Positions 56,127-64,000 of a DNA stretch of 64,000 bases are shown piece after piece. Source of the stretch: Pteria penguin (taxonomy: Eukaryota; Mollusca; Bivalvia; Pterioida; Pteriidae); contig CM068586.1 in assembly GCA_035048485.1 (NCBI GenBank), forward strand, positions 31,776,849-31,840,848, given 5' to 3'. The notes below the pieces were generated by a model. The model was not told the origin of the DNA. It made no database searches and worked only from the letters and a program-made list of their open reading frames with translations. The stretch's first letter is position 1, and each line of letters begins with the position of its first letter. The position numbers were made by a program, and so were the translations under genes.

Positions 56127-59100
56127 AAAACATGATTATACCAAGCCGAGTAGTGAACAGTCTTCATTATAAAGATACCTTATTAATAATTGGTCAATTG
56201 AAGTTCTTTATCAGCACTTGTGAAAATTAAATGGCTACACGAAAGATATCTTATCGCTGTGTATAAAGGTTCCTAAGGAGTTTACCATATGAATTTTTAA
56301 TATTATGTTACAGTTCCAACAACTACAACCCTTGTGCCTATTACTGCAGCTCCAACTCCACCACCTGGTAAGTAATAGCTAGTAATAAATGGAGATGGTC
56401 ATACGTATGTCAGTTACCATACACTGTCAATAGTGCCCTTCTTCTGTAACATTATGCTGTTATTGAGTTTCCTTTGAAGTTTGTCATTCTGTTATGTTGA
56501 TATATGCAATTAAATGAACATCAAAGGATATAGTTTGCTAAGCGTATGGTCACTGGCACATCTTCACAATTGTACGTGTAACTTAGTTATTATATATTGT
56601 CGATGCAGTTCAATGTTGTTGTTTTTTCTCTTCTGCTTTAGGTTCGTTATTTCAAAAGTTTGAATTAAAAGGAAAAGGTACCAATATCATCACTGTTTCA
56701 TGGGAAAAAAAGGACTATGGAGAAATACTTGGGAATGCAACGTTGACATATGTCGAGATTGGTTATGGGGAGTGTTCAGACCCCTTTCCAAATTCACTAC
56801 CCGCATCCATGTAAGTTAAGAATATTATGATCATGTAAACAACCCTCAAAATGTTGAAAATGGAATTTTTTTTTCTTTCAGAATGGTTAGAACATACAAA
56901 GACTAAAATCATTGTTTGTTTCAGCAAAGTTTGTTCTCCTCTAACCGAATATTGTCAATATGACATTGATTTCTCATTGTCTTCATTATTTTAACTGGCG
57001 CACTTTTATTAATTTTAATACCGACATGCGTATTCATTCTTTATGAAATCTTATCACATTCTAATTATGTCCTTTGCAGTGATGTGCCTGGAACGGGAAA
57101 TTTCAATTTATCGCTGATACCATATAGAAAGTACAGAATATCTCTAACACTGGATACATTGTCCCATAATGCATCAGACAGTGATAAAACTATAAATGGA
57201 ACAATTACAACAGGTGTAACAGGTACACGTTTAAAGATTTCTTTTATTTCTGATTGTTTATTTCATTTTTTTTTATTCTGGAATATTATGAATTACAGGT
57301 GCTTAATATATATACAGTAAGACACATTTATAGCGAATCGCTAGGGACCAATAAAGCTGTTTCGTACTATGCATAGTTCGCCATATGCATATTACGAAAT
57401 TTACGGAGGGAAGAAATAAAGTTGGCTATAGCCAAACTATGTAGCAAACCCCGTTTATTTTATTAAGGAACAACACGGTAGGCCGTTTACATACTGAATT
57501 TATAAACAACGAATATATCATACATGTGTGTAGTCTGCACTTAAAGATTGTGCAATGCAACAATCTTCATCAGAAGTCAGTTAATGTTTTTCTTTTTCTT
57601 TGTATCTGATGTTTTATGTGACAAATTTTTGAATGTATAAAGACAGTTGAAAACGTCAACATTATATCACGGTTTTAAAGTATTGTACTCCATGTATTTT
57701 TGAGTCCGCTGCAGTGTCCTTCTTTGTCCGTTATTTTTCATCAACTTTAACAATGATTTGGTATTTAGTTTCTGATGATATCGCTATGCGTTTCCTAGAT
57801 GGGAAATCCATTACCAAGCTTTAAATATCCACCCCAAATTAAGATAAACACAGGTGAGACAGACTCGCTTTGTTTGTCAAACAATTATTGCCTCAAATCT
57901 AAACTATGGTGACAAACAAGTTGTTATTACTAATCGCGTAATTGTGGTAATCACAGGTAATCGGTTTGTAATAACAGTGTATATTTATGAAGAAATTTAA
58001 CCACGGGGCCAATGGTTTTGGTTCGCAATATGCATTAGTTCGTACTATTAAAATTCGCTAAAAACGGAAAATTTCCCATAACTTTGCATGATGATAAGAT
58101 CGGGGAATTCATCTTGGTTCGTAATAAGCATGAATTCGTAATAAACGTGTTTGCTATATGTGGAGTTTACTGTATATATATATATATAGTCCTTAATATT
58201 TTAACCCACATGTTGCCTCACTATACAAGCATACACCTTTCATCAAGTCTCAATGGCTACACACACTATGTTCGATCAAGCTTAAGGCGATGATCAATTC
58301 ATGACTGTGCAACGACCTCAAGTATTGTAAGATAAAAAAATTTGGAATGAAGGATCATTTTATTTGAACAGTACCAAAATTTGGTGTGTCTACATTAATA
58401 GCCGTATAGCCGTAATTGATTCCTTATTTAGCAGAATAAAACAACGAAGAAGTACCGATCACTTATCCAGTGTCGAAGTCTATAAGGAGAGGTTAAATAT
58501 AGAATTGTCCCATATAAACGTTGCGAACCCCGGAAAATACAACATGCCGGGGTGAGACCAGGTGTCCGGTGAGAGAACCATTACGTTAAATGTAGCCGTT
58601 GACCCTGACTTTGAATCACTATTTGGAGATTTACTCGTTGATTCCTGAAACATCTTTGTCTAATATATATCATAATTAGCTGAAGCCGGCTTGGCCTAGT
58701 GGTATCGCGCTTACTTTCTGATCGGGAGGCCGGGGTTCGAGTCCCGCTTCGGTGTCCTGTCTTTCGGATAAGACAGTAAAACCCGATGCCCCGTATCGTG
58801 GTATGCATGGCACGTTAAAGATCCCTCACTGCTTCGGGTAGGTCCAATGCAAAGGTCAAAATTTGTTTGCCCCGCATCAGGCAGATCCCGTCACCATATA
58901 AGTGAAATATTCGTGGTGTGACGTTAAACGAAAATCAATCAATCAATCAATCATAATTAGTTGTTTTGAGGCTAGATATATAGTTAATTTTGTACATGTA
59001 ATGTTTATTTCAGCTCATATAGTTAGTTTTGTACATGTAATGTTTATTTCAGCTCCCACGGGTCCAGTGCACACCATAAGAATGTTAGACGTTAAGCAGA

Positions 59101-62100
59101 GTTCCGCTAGATTTGAATTTACACCTCCAACCTGTCCTGAAAGAGGAGGAAATTTCGTGGCCTACTTGTACTCCGTGCAACAGTCTCAAACACAAGCGTA
59201 CGTCGTGGAAAATAGCACTAACATATCAACTGTTGATATTACCGGTCTCACACCCTTTACCCGATACATTTTGAATGTTCAGTACGCCAATGTATTTGGT
59301 CCTGGACCAGTAGCAAATGTGTCCTTTACTACCACAGAAGGGGGTAAGAAGAGATTGTATTTTCAGATTAACATTGAAAGTTTCAATTTTCAACTCTATG
59401 AGCACATTCGTAATATATAGGTGAAACTGAATACCGGTATAAAAACAGAAAATGCAAAAAAAGCAAATAAACAAATATATCCAAATACAGAAATAAAAGA
59501 AAAAATTATATTCAGACAGCAGAACCATCTTGAGTGTGAAGCATCATAATCGTAGATAAAATACCACTTGAGTTAGTTAAAATCATTGGATGAATCGATG
59601 CATGCATACAAATACTCAGTATACCACTGTTCATCTACATTGGTGGACTTAAAACATTTTTCTTATTCTTGTAAAATGTATTAAACAAAACATCGACCAA
59701 TGAAATATTTATATCTAAATGTTTTTGCAGCTTTAATGTTCATAAAATCGTACATAATCATCCCTAAGACCAAACACGTGTTCAGTGCATATTGATGAAA
59801 ATAAATCCGCTTTGTCTATTGTTCATGTTTTGTGATATACATTGTCATATTGTTCACACTATGAAAACATAAGCACACTGTATTTTACTTTTCTTGGTGT
59901 GGTGACACATGTAAGAAAAGTCACCTATATGAACCTCCTATCCACATGTTGTCATTATCCTTTTCCGTACATATATTTTGATAGTCTTAAACTGTAATGG
60001 TCTTAAGCAGTCCCAAAGTGGAAAGTGTACACCCAACACATGATATCAGTAGCACGATGAAATACTTCACAAGGCATACTCTATCAAGAGATCAAGATTA
60101 TTTCTTGGAAAATATAAATACATATTCAATACATATCGCAACTCACATGTTTGATAGAAATATGAAATAGAAAAATTGGACAGGATTGAGCCCCTCTTTT
60201 ACTAAAGCTTTTGACTTATCATAAGAACTAAATGCAGAATATGGCAATTTTGACAATTATGGATAATTTACCCATATTATTATTATAAAACTTATTCAAC
60301 TTGGCCGAAAAAGGCTGCAATCTTGTGTCACAGGGTCTCGGGCTACACACAAGCATAGCACCCCCTCCTCCTTCCCCAAGAGAAACAATACAAAAAAACA
60401 ACCACCCCCACCCCCACCCTAAAAAAACCCGAAAAAAAAAAACAAAAACAAAAAAGAAAGAAAACAAGAAAAAGCAAAACAAACAAAGAACCTTACATTC
60501 TACATATTTCAATTATTCCTCGTTCATTACTTCTCTTCATTTTAATTCTGTTTGTACTTTGTGTGAAACTAAACAACAAACACTCAAATACTTATTACAA
60601 AAAAGTAACATCTAACTTAGAGCTTATGTATTTAAGATTCAAAAACCTCAACTTACACAAGATTCAGTATATCTTACCTTTTTTCTCTCTCTCTCCTAAT
60701 TTCCAGTTCCTGGTCCCACTGTGATCTCGAGCATCATTCCAGATCATACCTCCATCTTTGTGTCGTATTTAGAACCTTCTGTTACCAACGGTATCATTTC
60801 TGAATACGAAATAGAAATAAGTCAAACTTCCGACTTCCAGGACTATTCCAGGAAAGCCACCAATTGGAGGAACGTCACTTTTGATGCTCTTCAACCTTTT
60901 ACAACATATTACGTCAGGGTAATGTAATAATTATAATGAATTTGATACACTTTTGTAATATTTTTAAATTCATGTGGTGAGATTATCCTACATTTTTCCC
61001 ATGAGGATTTATTGTAACCTGAATACAATACGCCGCTAATGATTACCAGTTCTTGGTAGTGGAGGTAACGAAAACATTTGGTGTAAACCATAGACCCTCT
61101 ACGAATACGTTGGCCTTTGTTAATAATTGCAAAGGGGTTATAACCTATGCGAAGGACTAAAACCATTGATGTGTCCACCTCTGCACTGTAAAATACAAAT
61201 CAATCAATTGTGTATTTTTGTTTGTTTTTCTTCGAATTATATATAGCATTACCAGGGCATTAGTCTGCATCAGGTCTCCTTTTCTATTTAAAACTATATA
61301 TAAATGATACATTTTAACCTCTATTTCTAGTTTATATTATTGAATATGTTAATGTATATGTCTAAACATATAGCTATATAGTTTTCTTCGTTTTACCGTA
61401 AATTATATTTTAGGTGAGAGCCCGAACCAGTCAGGGAACTTTTGGAGTATTCAGTGCCGTCAATGAGACCAAAACAAAAGAAGATTTTCCTAGCGCTCCT
61501 ACCCGTGTATCAATAGAGGCTGTGAATGAAACTTGTCTCAGCGTTAGCTGGAGTGCCCCTGCAAACGTTAGCGGTGTCATTATTGAATATACCGTGAGTA
61601 CGAAAATTTTACATTGAACTAACGCTTCTCAACTTCATGACGTATTTCTGTATTCTAAAAGACAAGTGAACAGTTGAAATTGTGTTTTTCAAATTATTTT
61701 CCTCTTTTTAGATTCGATATTCACGAGTTGATAGTTCATCAACGAAGTCAGATATAGTTATACCCTCTCCCACCCAGCTCAAGTCTAGTATTTGCGGACT
61801 GGAACCTTGGACACGTTATGTGGTAGAGGTGTTTGCCCGTACTTCAAAGGGACGTGGTCCACCAAGTTCGTCCGTATTCCAAACAACCCTACATACTGTT
61901 CCTCCTACACCTCCAGCTCCAACTTTCTTGAATAATACACAGACCACTATTACTATAGAAATTTATCCAGTCAAACTAAAAACTGGACCTGTTTCACAAT
62001 ACATTATTTATGTCAACAATGTCGGAGCAGTAGAGCGTCGCAGACGACAGGTTGGTTGCACTCCGCCAGGTACACCTGTTGCGTCTTTCAGTGATGCAGA

Positions 62101-64000
62101 CATAGTAACGAAGACTGCATTCGTCGTGGGAGATGGTGGAACATATGGCTCTTATAACAACCCCGCTTTAGATCAGAAACGCAAATACGATATATACAAT
62201 GTCGTGGTCAGCACGGTGGGAAGTAATACTAAGTGCAGCTATTCCAAACTTTCAACGTCTGTTCACGTAGATGTGTATGTACCGCCTACAACTAAATCTC
62301 CAAGCACTGTAACAGCATCATCAAACAACACTCCTCTGATCGTATTACTTGTAGTGTTCATCTTGATCATTATTATCGTAATAATTGTGGTGTGTATTAT
62401 TTTCTGGTATAGACGTCGGGGTCAATTTAAGCCGCCACCTTATGAGCCTCAGCTGAACGACTTGAAGCCGACCCCATTTATGATCGATGATTACGACCCG
62501 CATGCCTTTTGGAATACTGTATACTCCACACGAGAGAGCCGGTACATCATTGCAGGAAGAGAGCTGATTCCAGACGATGGCTTCAACCCAGACGACAACA
62601 AACCTACTAAACCTCTTACTCCACCAATCACGTTTCAGAACGAGTTTCATGAACTTCCTCATGAACCTCAAACGACGTGGAACGAAGCTTCCAAAGGCAA
62701 AAACATGCGGAAGAACCGTTTCAGACATTTGCTTCCATATGATCACACCCGAGTTATTCTTGAACCCGACGAAAATTCGGACTGCGATTATATCAATGCT
62801 AATTTTATAAAAGGTTATAATAAACCGCATGCGTACATTGCCGCGCAGAGTCCCTTCGATGAGGAGACGGTTTTGGATTTCTGGAGGATGATTTATCAGT
62901 ATAACATCAATGTCATTGTCATGATAACGAATGTGGTAGAAGACAAAATTGTCAAATGTACGCAGTATTGGCCTGATCCTGAAGAGGACAAAGTCCAATA
63001 TGGAGCTTTCATTCTGAAATCGATTGAATTCAAAGAGTTTGCAAATTATGTTATACGAACGATTAATATCAAAGTTAGAAATGACCGTGGAAAACCGAAA
63101 GTTGTTCATATTTTTGATTTTTGTACATGGCCTGACCATGGTGTTCCCGATGACACTATACCTTTGTTAGAATTCAGACATAAAGTCCGAGAATACAAGG
63201 GAACCCATAGCAGCCCACTGTTAGTTCACTGCGGAACTGGGGTTAGTCGAACGGGTGCCTATATAGCGATAGATTCGTTAATAGAACAGTACGAAAACGA
63301 AGGCATTATCAGTGTATTTTCTTTTGTTCGAAGAATGAGGAAAGATAGAGTCGCTATGGTTCGTACAGCTAAGCAATATATTTTTATCTACGAAGCGATA
63401 TTTGAAGCTCATGTCGCTGGTGATACACGAGCAGGATTTGATTTGAAACAGAAATACCACACACTTACAATGAGAAATCGTAAAACAAAACATTCATACT
63501 TGAAGGATCAGTTTGTGTCTCTTCAGCGATACACGAGGAAAGTTCACCCTTCGGGTTGCTCAGATGCCCGATCACATGCGAACTTTCACAAGAACAGATT
63601 TCCCGATGTTGTTCCGCCCAACAAATACCGCCCACTTCTTACTACTCCAGGTGGACTTGATCGAACAGACTACATTAACGCCGTCTACCTCGATAGTCAT
63701 TTCGAACACGATCATTTCGTTCTTACTCAAACACCTTTACATACCACCATTATTGACTTCTGGAAATTGGTCAATGACCTCGACGTCAACACCATAGTGA
63801 TGATGGAAGATTTCAAACATGAGGACGATACGTGTGCGGAATATTGGCCTGAAAACAAAATTAAGAAATTCGAGCCCTTCTTTGTTGACAATACTAATCT
63901 GTGGCAACAAGAAAATGTGACAATTCGCCATTTTAAAATTCACAATATGTTACATCCAAAAGAGACTGCACGAGAGGTTCGACAGTTCCAGTTCAATGCT
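40077..64000 (+). CDS. Receptor-type protein tyrosine phosphatase gene, 3' end beyond window
   Basis: Gene-level entry; 16 exons are listed separately. 1436 codons lie in the window: signal peptide, five Cys-rich/EGF-like modules, a Thr/Pro linker, about six FN3 modules, a polybasic site at residues 782-785, one TM helix from residue 882, PTP domain D1 with Cys at residue 1180, and the start of D2. All junctions are phase-consistent. It would dephosphorylate phosphotyrosine inside the cell in response to an unknown extracellular ligand. EGF-like modules combined with RPTP are unlike the main vertebrate RPTP classes, so no vertebrate name is given. Confidence 0.93.
40141..42456 (+). other. RPTP intron 1, left part
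   Basis: AT-rich, no exon seen. Contains at 41789-41898 a roughly 105-bp sequence repeated at 49977-50085 (see repeat entry). Confidence 0.5.
41789..41898 (+). repeat. Dispersed repeat, about 105 bp, copy 1
   Basis: GGCTCAGTTATGTGGCAGA through AACACATTACAAAAAT nearly identical to 49977-50092, 8.2 kb away in the same orientation. Class unknown. Confidence 0.85.
42457..42799 (+). mobile_element. tRNA-derived SINE, copy 2, degenerate
   Basis: Same body as copy 1 (CACCGGTGTCCTGTCTTTC; GGCAGATGCTGTCACCATAT) with a damaged head and a tail that has grown into (ATC)n and (AATC)n. A G-run interrupts the middle near 42622. Confidence 0.85.
42800..43545 (+). other. RPTP intron 1, unremarkable stretch
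   Basis: Nothing recognised; short open frames only. Confidence 0.5.
43546..43756. repeat. Minisatellite block 1 (48-bp then about 18-bp units)
   Basis: One and a half units of a 48-bp repeat with TGTCACACTG, then about seven units of GCCCGATAGTCCGACG at 43629-43755. Block 2 at 45616 has the same short unit in the opposite orientation. Confidence 0.88.
43917..44214 (-). mobile_element. tRNA-derived SINE, minus strand, second family
   Basis: On the minus strand: head GGCGCAGTGGTAATTACCG with B-box-like AAGTTCAAATCCCC, a body with AAAAGAACCCTACCTGTCC, and a tail GACGTTAAGCAACAACAAAC. A separate family from the copies at 20441, 42457 and 58680. Confidence 0.82.
44215..45600. other. RPTP intron 1 stretch with G/T homopolymer-rich segment
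   Basis: A tRNA-like B-box relic on the minus strand near 44635-44690. From 44775 to 44975 the sequence is nearly only G and T with several runs of 8-10 G, a G-quadruplex-prone strand; another G-run is near 45325. The open frames here are low-complexity artefacts. Confidence 0.6.
45616..46140. repeat. Minisatellite block 2 (about 18-bp then 48-bp units)
   Basis: About six units of GGACTATCGGGCTGTC (reverse of block 1), followed by about eight 48-bp units containing TTATCACAGCTGTCACACTG and GGGCCTCGAGTTG (45738-46140). Confidence 0.92.
46141..47028 (+). other. RPTP intron 1, last part
   Basis: No element or exon recognised until the pyrimidine tract before 47029. Confidence 0.5.
47029..47112 (+). 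CDS. RPTP exon 2: Cys-rich module
   Basis: After TTTTTTTCTCTCTTCAG, the frame reads CHGQVCPTVCTADQYC then SGMFSCQ. Six cysteines, 84 nt, phase 1-1, donor CAAG|GTATAT. Confidence 0.8.
47671..47747. repeat. Hairpin-forming inverted repeat, 30-nt arms
   Basis: AATCTCTCATACAAAGGGCG... pairs with ...GCCCTCTGTGTGAGAGATT across a 17-nt loop. It lies in the intron before RPTP exon 3. Confidence 0.85.
47950..48048 (+). CDS. RPTP exon 3: Cys-rich (furin-repeat/EGF-like) module
   Basis: Frame ECNAACVGCFSSGVEKC and KSCASNYYNSSGSICK between TTTTGTTTTAG and GTAACC; 99 nt, phase 1-1. The CxxxCxxC...C..C pattern resembles furin-like repeats. Confidence 0.85.
48049..49115 (+). other. RPTP intron between exons 3 and 4
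   Basis: No coding or repeat feature identified; an open minus-strand frame at 48272-48679 has no domain. Confidence 0.5.
49116..49211 (+). CDS. RPTP exon 4: Cys-rich (furin-repeat/EGF-like) module
   Basis: Frame GCNVACAGCTDFGPDKC and IKCAPGFFSSGGICR, a paralogue of the previous exon; 96 nt, phase 1-1, acceptor TTTTTTTCAG, donor GTAAGT. Confidence 0.88.
49977..50092 (+). repeat. Dispersed repeat, about 105 bp, copy 2
   Basis: Direct copy of 41789-41898 with a few changes. The next 230 bp contain a partial inverted repeat around GACTAACA and may belong to the same element. Confidence 0.8.
50707..50847 (+). CDS. RPTP exon 5: EGF-like module
   Basis: Frame CPVNTFGENCTGTCHC, then DGFCSDWTCEWGW and PPYCQ, like the EGF-like repeats of MEGF-type receptors (FGENC...CHC). 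141 nt, phase 1-1, acceptor CTTTTTTCCAG, donor C|GTTAGT. Confidence 0.88.
51715..51852 (+). CDS. RPTP exon 6: EGF-like module
   Basis: Frame CTPQQFGKNCAFDCHC, then DTCSQINGLC and YGGPGCQI; the same module type as exon 5. 138 nt, phase 1-1, donor GTAAGT. Confidence 0.88.
52466..52586 (+). CDS. RPTP exon 7: FN3 module 1, first half
   Basis: Frame LPKLRLHPVVTNNECGNITV then SWNQWV and GPVGQY, the B-C strands of an FN3 fold. Donor AT|GTTTGT is weak but gives phase 2, matching the next exon. Confidence 0.82.
52769..52980 (+). CDS. RPTP exon 8: FN3 module 1, second half
   Basis: Frame LEIYKINVTDTWQEV, DFTSLDPDGTYLFRVNV and VTTPCIG between TTTTTGATATTGCAG and GTAAGT. The L.P...Y.FRV motif is the FN3 hallmark. 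Phase 2 in, 1 out. Confidence 0.88.
52981..55253 (+). other. RPTP intron with MITE
   Basis: Contains the fold-back MITE 53917-54376. Around it, GGCAAGTCTC near 53580 and GAGACTTGCCG near 54680 are inverted to each other, perhaps the ends of an older element into which the MITE was inserted. Confidence 0.5.
53917..54376. mobile_element. Fold-back MITE, 460 bp, TA-flanked
   Basis: Ends CTGTCCGCGCCACTCACT and its near complement AGTGAGTGACGCGGACAG, flanked by TA. The arms extend nearly to the centre, where GACGTGACGTCGCCAAG meets its complement. Tc1/mariner-type target site. Confidence 0.88.
55254..55268 (+). CDS. RPTP microexon, 15 nt
   Basis: TTTTCATTATCAG|AGATAACTGGCACCG|GTAAGC: good sites on both sides of five codons (EITGT), phase 1-1. 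Skipping keeps the frame, so it may be alternative. Confidence 0.55.
55269..56313 (+). other. RPTP intron with (CT)n
   Basis: (CT)n microsatellite at about 56075-56123; otherwise nothing. Confidence 0.6.
56314..56367 (+). CDS. RPTP Thr/Pro linker exon, 54 nt
   Basis: Frame VPTTTTLVPITAAPTPPP between TATGTTACAG and GTAAGT, phase 1-1. A flexible, probably O-glycosylated linker between FN3 modules; also skippable in frame. Confidence 0.75.
56642..56810 (+). CDS. RPTP FN3 module 2, first half
   Basis: Frame SLFQKFELKGKGTNIITVSW, GNATLTYVEIGYGEC and PNSLPAS; the same split position as module 1. Acceptor CTGCTTTAG, donor AT|GTAAGT, phase 2 out. Confidence 0.85.
57080..57222 (+). CDS. RPTP FN3 module 2, second half
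   Basis: Frame DVPGTGNFNLSLIPYRKYRI then TLDTLSHNASDSDKTINGT; P..KYRI is the FN3 E-F region. Donor ACAG|GTACAC, phase 1. Confidence 0.85.
57315..58172. mobile_element. Possible pogo/Tigger-like MITE, 858 bp, TA-flanked
   Basis: Starts CAGTAAGACACATTTATAGC and ends GCTATATGTGGAGTTTACTG, imperfect inverted ends starting CAGT with TA on both sides. Internal repeats of TTCGTAATA/TTCGTACTAT and GCATA. No transposase. Confidence 0.6.
58680..58950 (+). mobile_element. tRNA-derived SINE, copy 3, with 10-bp target duplication
   Basis: Head TTGGCCTAGTGGTATCGC and GGGGTTCGAGTCCCG, a body with GTCTTTCGGATAAGACAG, and an (AATC)n tail; TCATAATTAG at 58670-58679 and 58951-58960. It lies just upstream of FN3 module 3. 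Confidence 0.92.
59053..59343 (+). CDS. RPTP FN3 module 3 (single exon)
   Basis: Frame APTGPVHTIRMLDVKQSSA onwards, with LTPFTRYILNVQYANVFGPG and FTTTEGG, a complete FN3. Phase 1-1, donor G|GTAAGA. The 3' splice site is duplicated 39 nt upstream, which would add 13 in-frame codons. Confidence 0.9.
59344..60706 (+). other. RPTP intron
   Basis: A C/A-rich low-complexity patch (60360-60480) and a (CT) tract before the acceptor; no gene. Confidence 0.55.
60707..60918 (+). CDS. RPTP FN3 module 4, first part
   Basis: Frame PGPTVISSIIPDHTSIFVSY, ISEYEIEIS and LQPFTTYYVR; donor AGG|GTAATG in phase 0, continuing VRARTSQGTFG in the next exon. Confidence 0.9.
60919..61413 (+). other. RPTP intron
   Basis: No feature recognised. 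Confidence 0.5.
61414..61593 (+). CDS. RPTP end of FN3 module 4 and start of module 5
   Basis: Frame VRARTSQGTFGVFSAV, then PSAPTRVSIEAVNETCLSVS and SGVIIEY; 180 nt, phase 0-0, donor ACC|GTGAGT. Confidence 0.9.
61712..64000 (+). CDS. RPTP large exon: FN3 5-6, TM, catalytic PTP D1, start of D2
   Basis: One open frame of 763 codons reaching the window edge without a stop. FN3 5 ends with LEPWTRYVVEVFARTS; an FN3-like region with RRRR (62036-62047) follows; TM at about 62336-62410 (LIVLLVVFILIIII), then WYRRR. D1 from about 62640: KNRFRHLLPYD, DYINANFIKGY, WPD loop TWPDHGVPDD (63128), signature VHCGTGVSRTGAY (Cys 63230-63232), Q-loop KQYIFIYEA. D2 starts near 63595 (NRFPDVVPPNKYRPLL; FWKLVNDLDVNTIVMM). 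Catalytic Cys, Arg, Asp and Gln of D1 are present, so D1 is probably active. Confidence 0.97.
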   Translation, partial: MRYSRVDSSSTKSDIVIPSPTQLKSSICGLEPWTRYVVEVFARTSKGRGPPSSSVFQTTLHTVPPTPPAPTFLNNTQTTITIEIYPVKLKTGPVSQYIIYVNNVGAVERRRRQVGCTPPGTPVASFSDADIVTKTAFVVGDGGTYGSYNNPALDQKRKYDIYNVVVSTVGSNTKCSYSKLSTSVHVDVYVPPTTKSPSTVTASSNNTPLIVLLVVFILIIIIVIIVVCIIFWYRRRGQFKPPPYEPQLNDLKPTPFMIDDYDPHAFWNTVYSTRESRYIIAGRELIPDDGFNPDDNKPTKPLTPPITFQNEFHELPHEPQTTWNEASKGKNMRKNRFRHLLPYDHTRVILEPDENSDCDYINANFIKGYNKPHAYIAAQSPFDEETVLDFWRMIYQYNINVIVMITNVVEDKIVKCTQYWPDPEEDKVQYGAFILKSIEFKEFANYVIRTINIKVRNDRGKPKVVHIFDFCTWPDHGVPDDTIPLLEFRHKVREYKGTHSSPLLVHCGTGVSRTGAYIAIDSLIEQYENEGIISVFSFVRRMRKDRVAMVRTAKQYIFIYEAIFEAHVAGDTRAGFDLKQKYHTLTMRNRKTKHSYLKDQFVSLQRYTRKVHPSGCSDARSHANFHKNRFPDVVPPNKYRPLLTTPGGLDRTDYINAVYLDSHFEHDHFVLTQTPLHTTIIDFWKLVNDLDVNTIVMMEDFKHEDDTCAEYWPENKIKKFEPFFVDNTNLWQQENVTIRHFKIHNMLHPKETAREVRQFQFNA
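62336..62410 (+). other. RPTP transmembrane segment
   Basis: About 25 hydrophobic residues rich in Ile/Val/Leu, followed by WYRRR as a stop-transfer signal. Confidence 0.95.

Noticed and set aside
62345..63139. 264-codon minus-strand ORF
   Set aside because: Antisense shadow of the RPTP TM and PTP coding exon, which has clear domain motifs on the plus strand.

Overview
This is AT-rich, intron-rich animal DNA. The repeats (several tRNA-headed SINE families, TA-flanked MITEs, a Polinton, worn LINEs) and the domain mix (SRCR+ZP; EGF-like+FN3 receptor phosphatase) point to a lophotrochozoan, most likely a bivalve mollusc. That assignment is inference; no rRNA or mitochondrial marker is present.

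Two host genes lie head to head. The minus-strand gene starts at 38180 and runs leftwards beyond base 1. It encodes a signal peptide, two SRCR domains (each split over two exons), a complete ZP domain ending in a furin-type site (RRKR), and a Thr/Pro-rich mucin-like tail. All its splice junctions agree in phase. Its 3' end (1-4230) has been tandemly triplicated in units of about 1.5 kb, each carrying a 60-nt exon and a Thr-rich exon. The plus-strand gene starts at 40077 and runs past base 64000. It encodes a receptor-type protein tyrosine phosphatase: signal peptide, five Cys-rich/EGF-like modules, about six FN3 modules with a polybasic site, one transmembrane helix, a catalytic PTP domain and the start of a second. 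The last exon (61712 to the window end) is one long open frame.

Mobile DNA fills the introns. The intron separating the two halves of SRCR2 holds an 8992-bp Polinton (Maverick) at 11428-20419, with about 260-bp inverted repeats, AG termini and a perfect 6-bp target duplication. It carries broken genes for protein-primed DNA polymerase B, a zinc-finger/ATPase, an acidic protein and a retroviral-type integrase, and no recognisable capsid or protease gene. The next intron has a mariner remnant and a 41-bp minisatellite that repeats the splice donor of the neighbouring SRCR exon about 18 times. The intron after that holds a tandem pair of 3.5-3.8 kb repeats studded with TGACGTCA palindromes. Other elements include LINE remnants (33.3-34.8 kb), a TA-flanked MITE filled with palindromic satellite (34911-35871), fold-back elements, five SINEs and minisatellite blocks.

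Both host genes look like secreted or cell-surface recognition molecules. The sequence does not show whether they work together. The approximately 1.9-kb gap between their start codons could be a shared promoter region.
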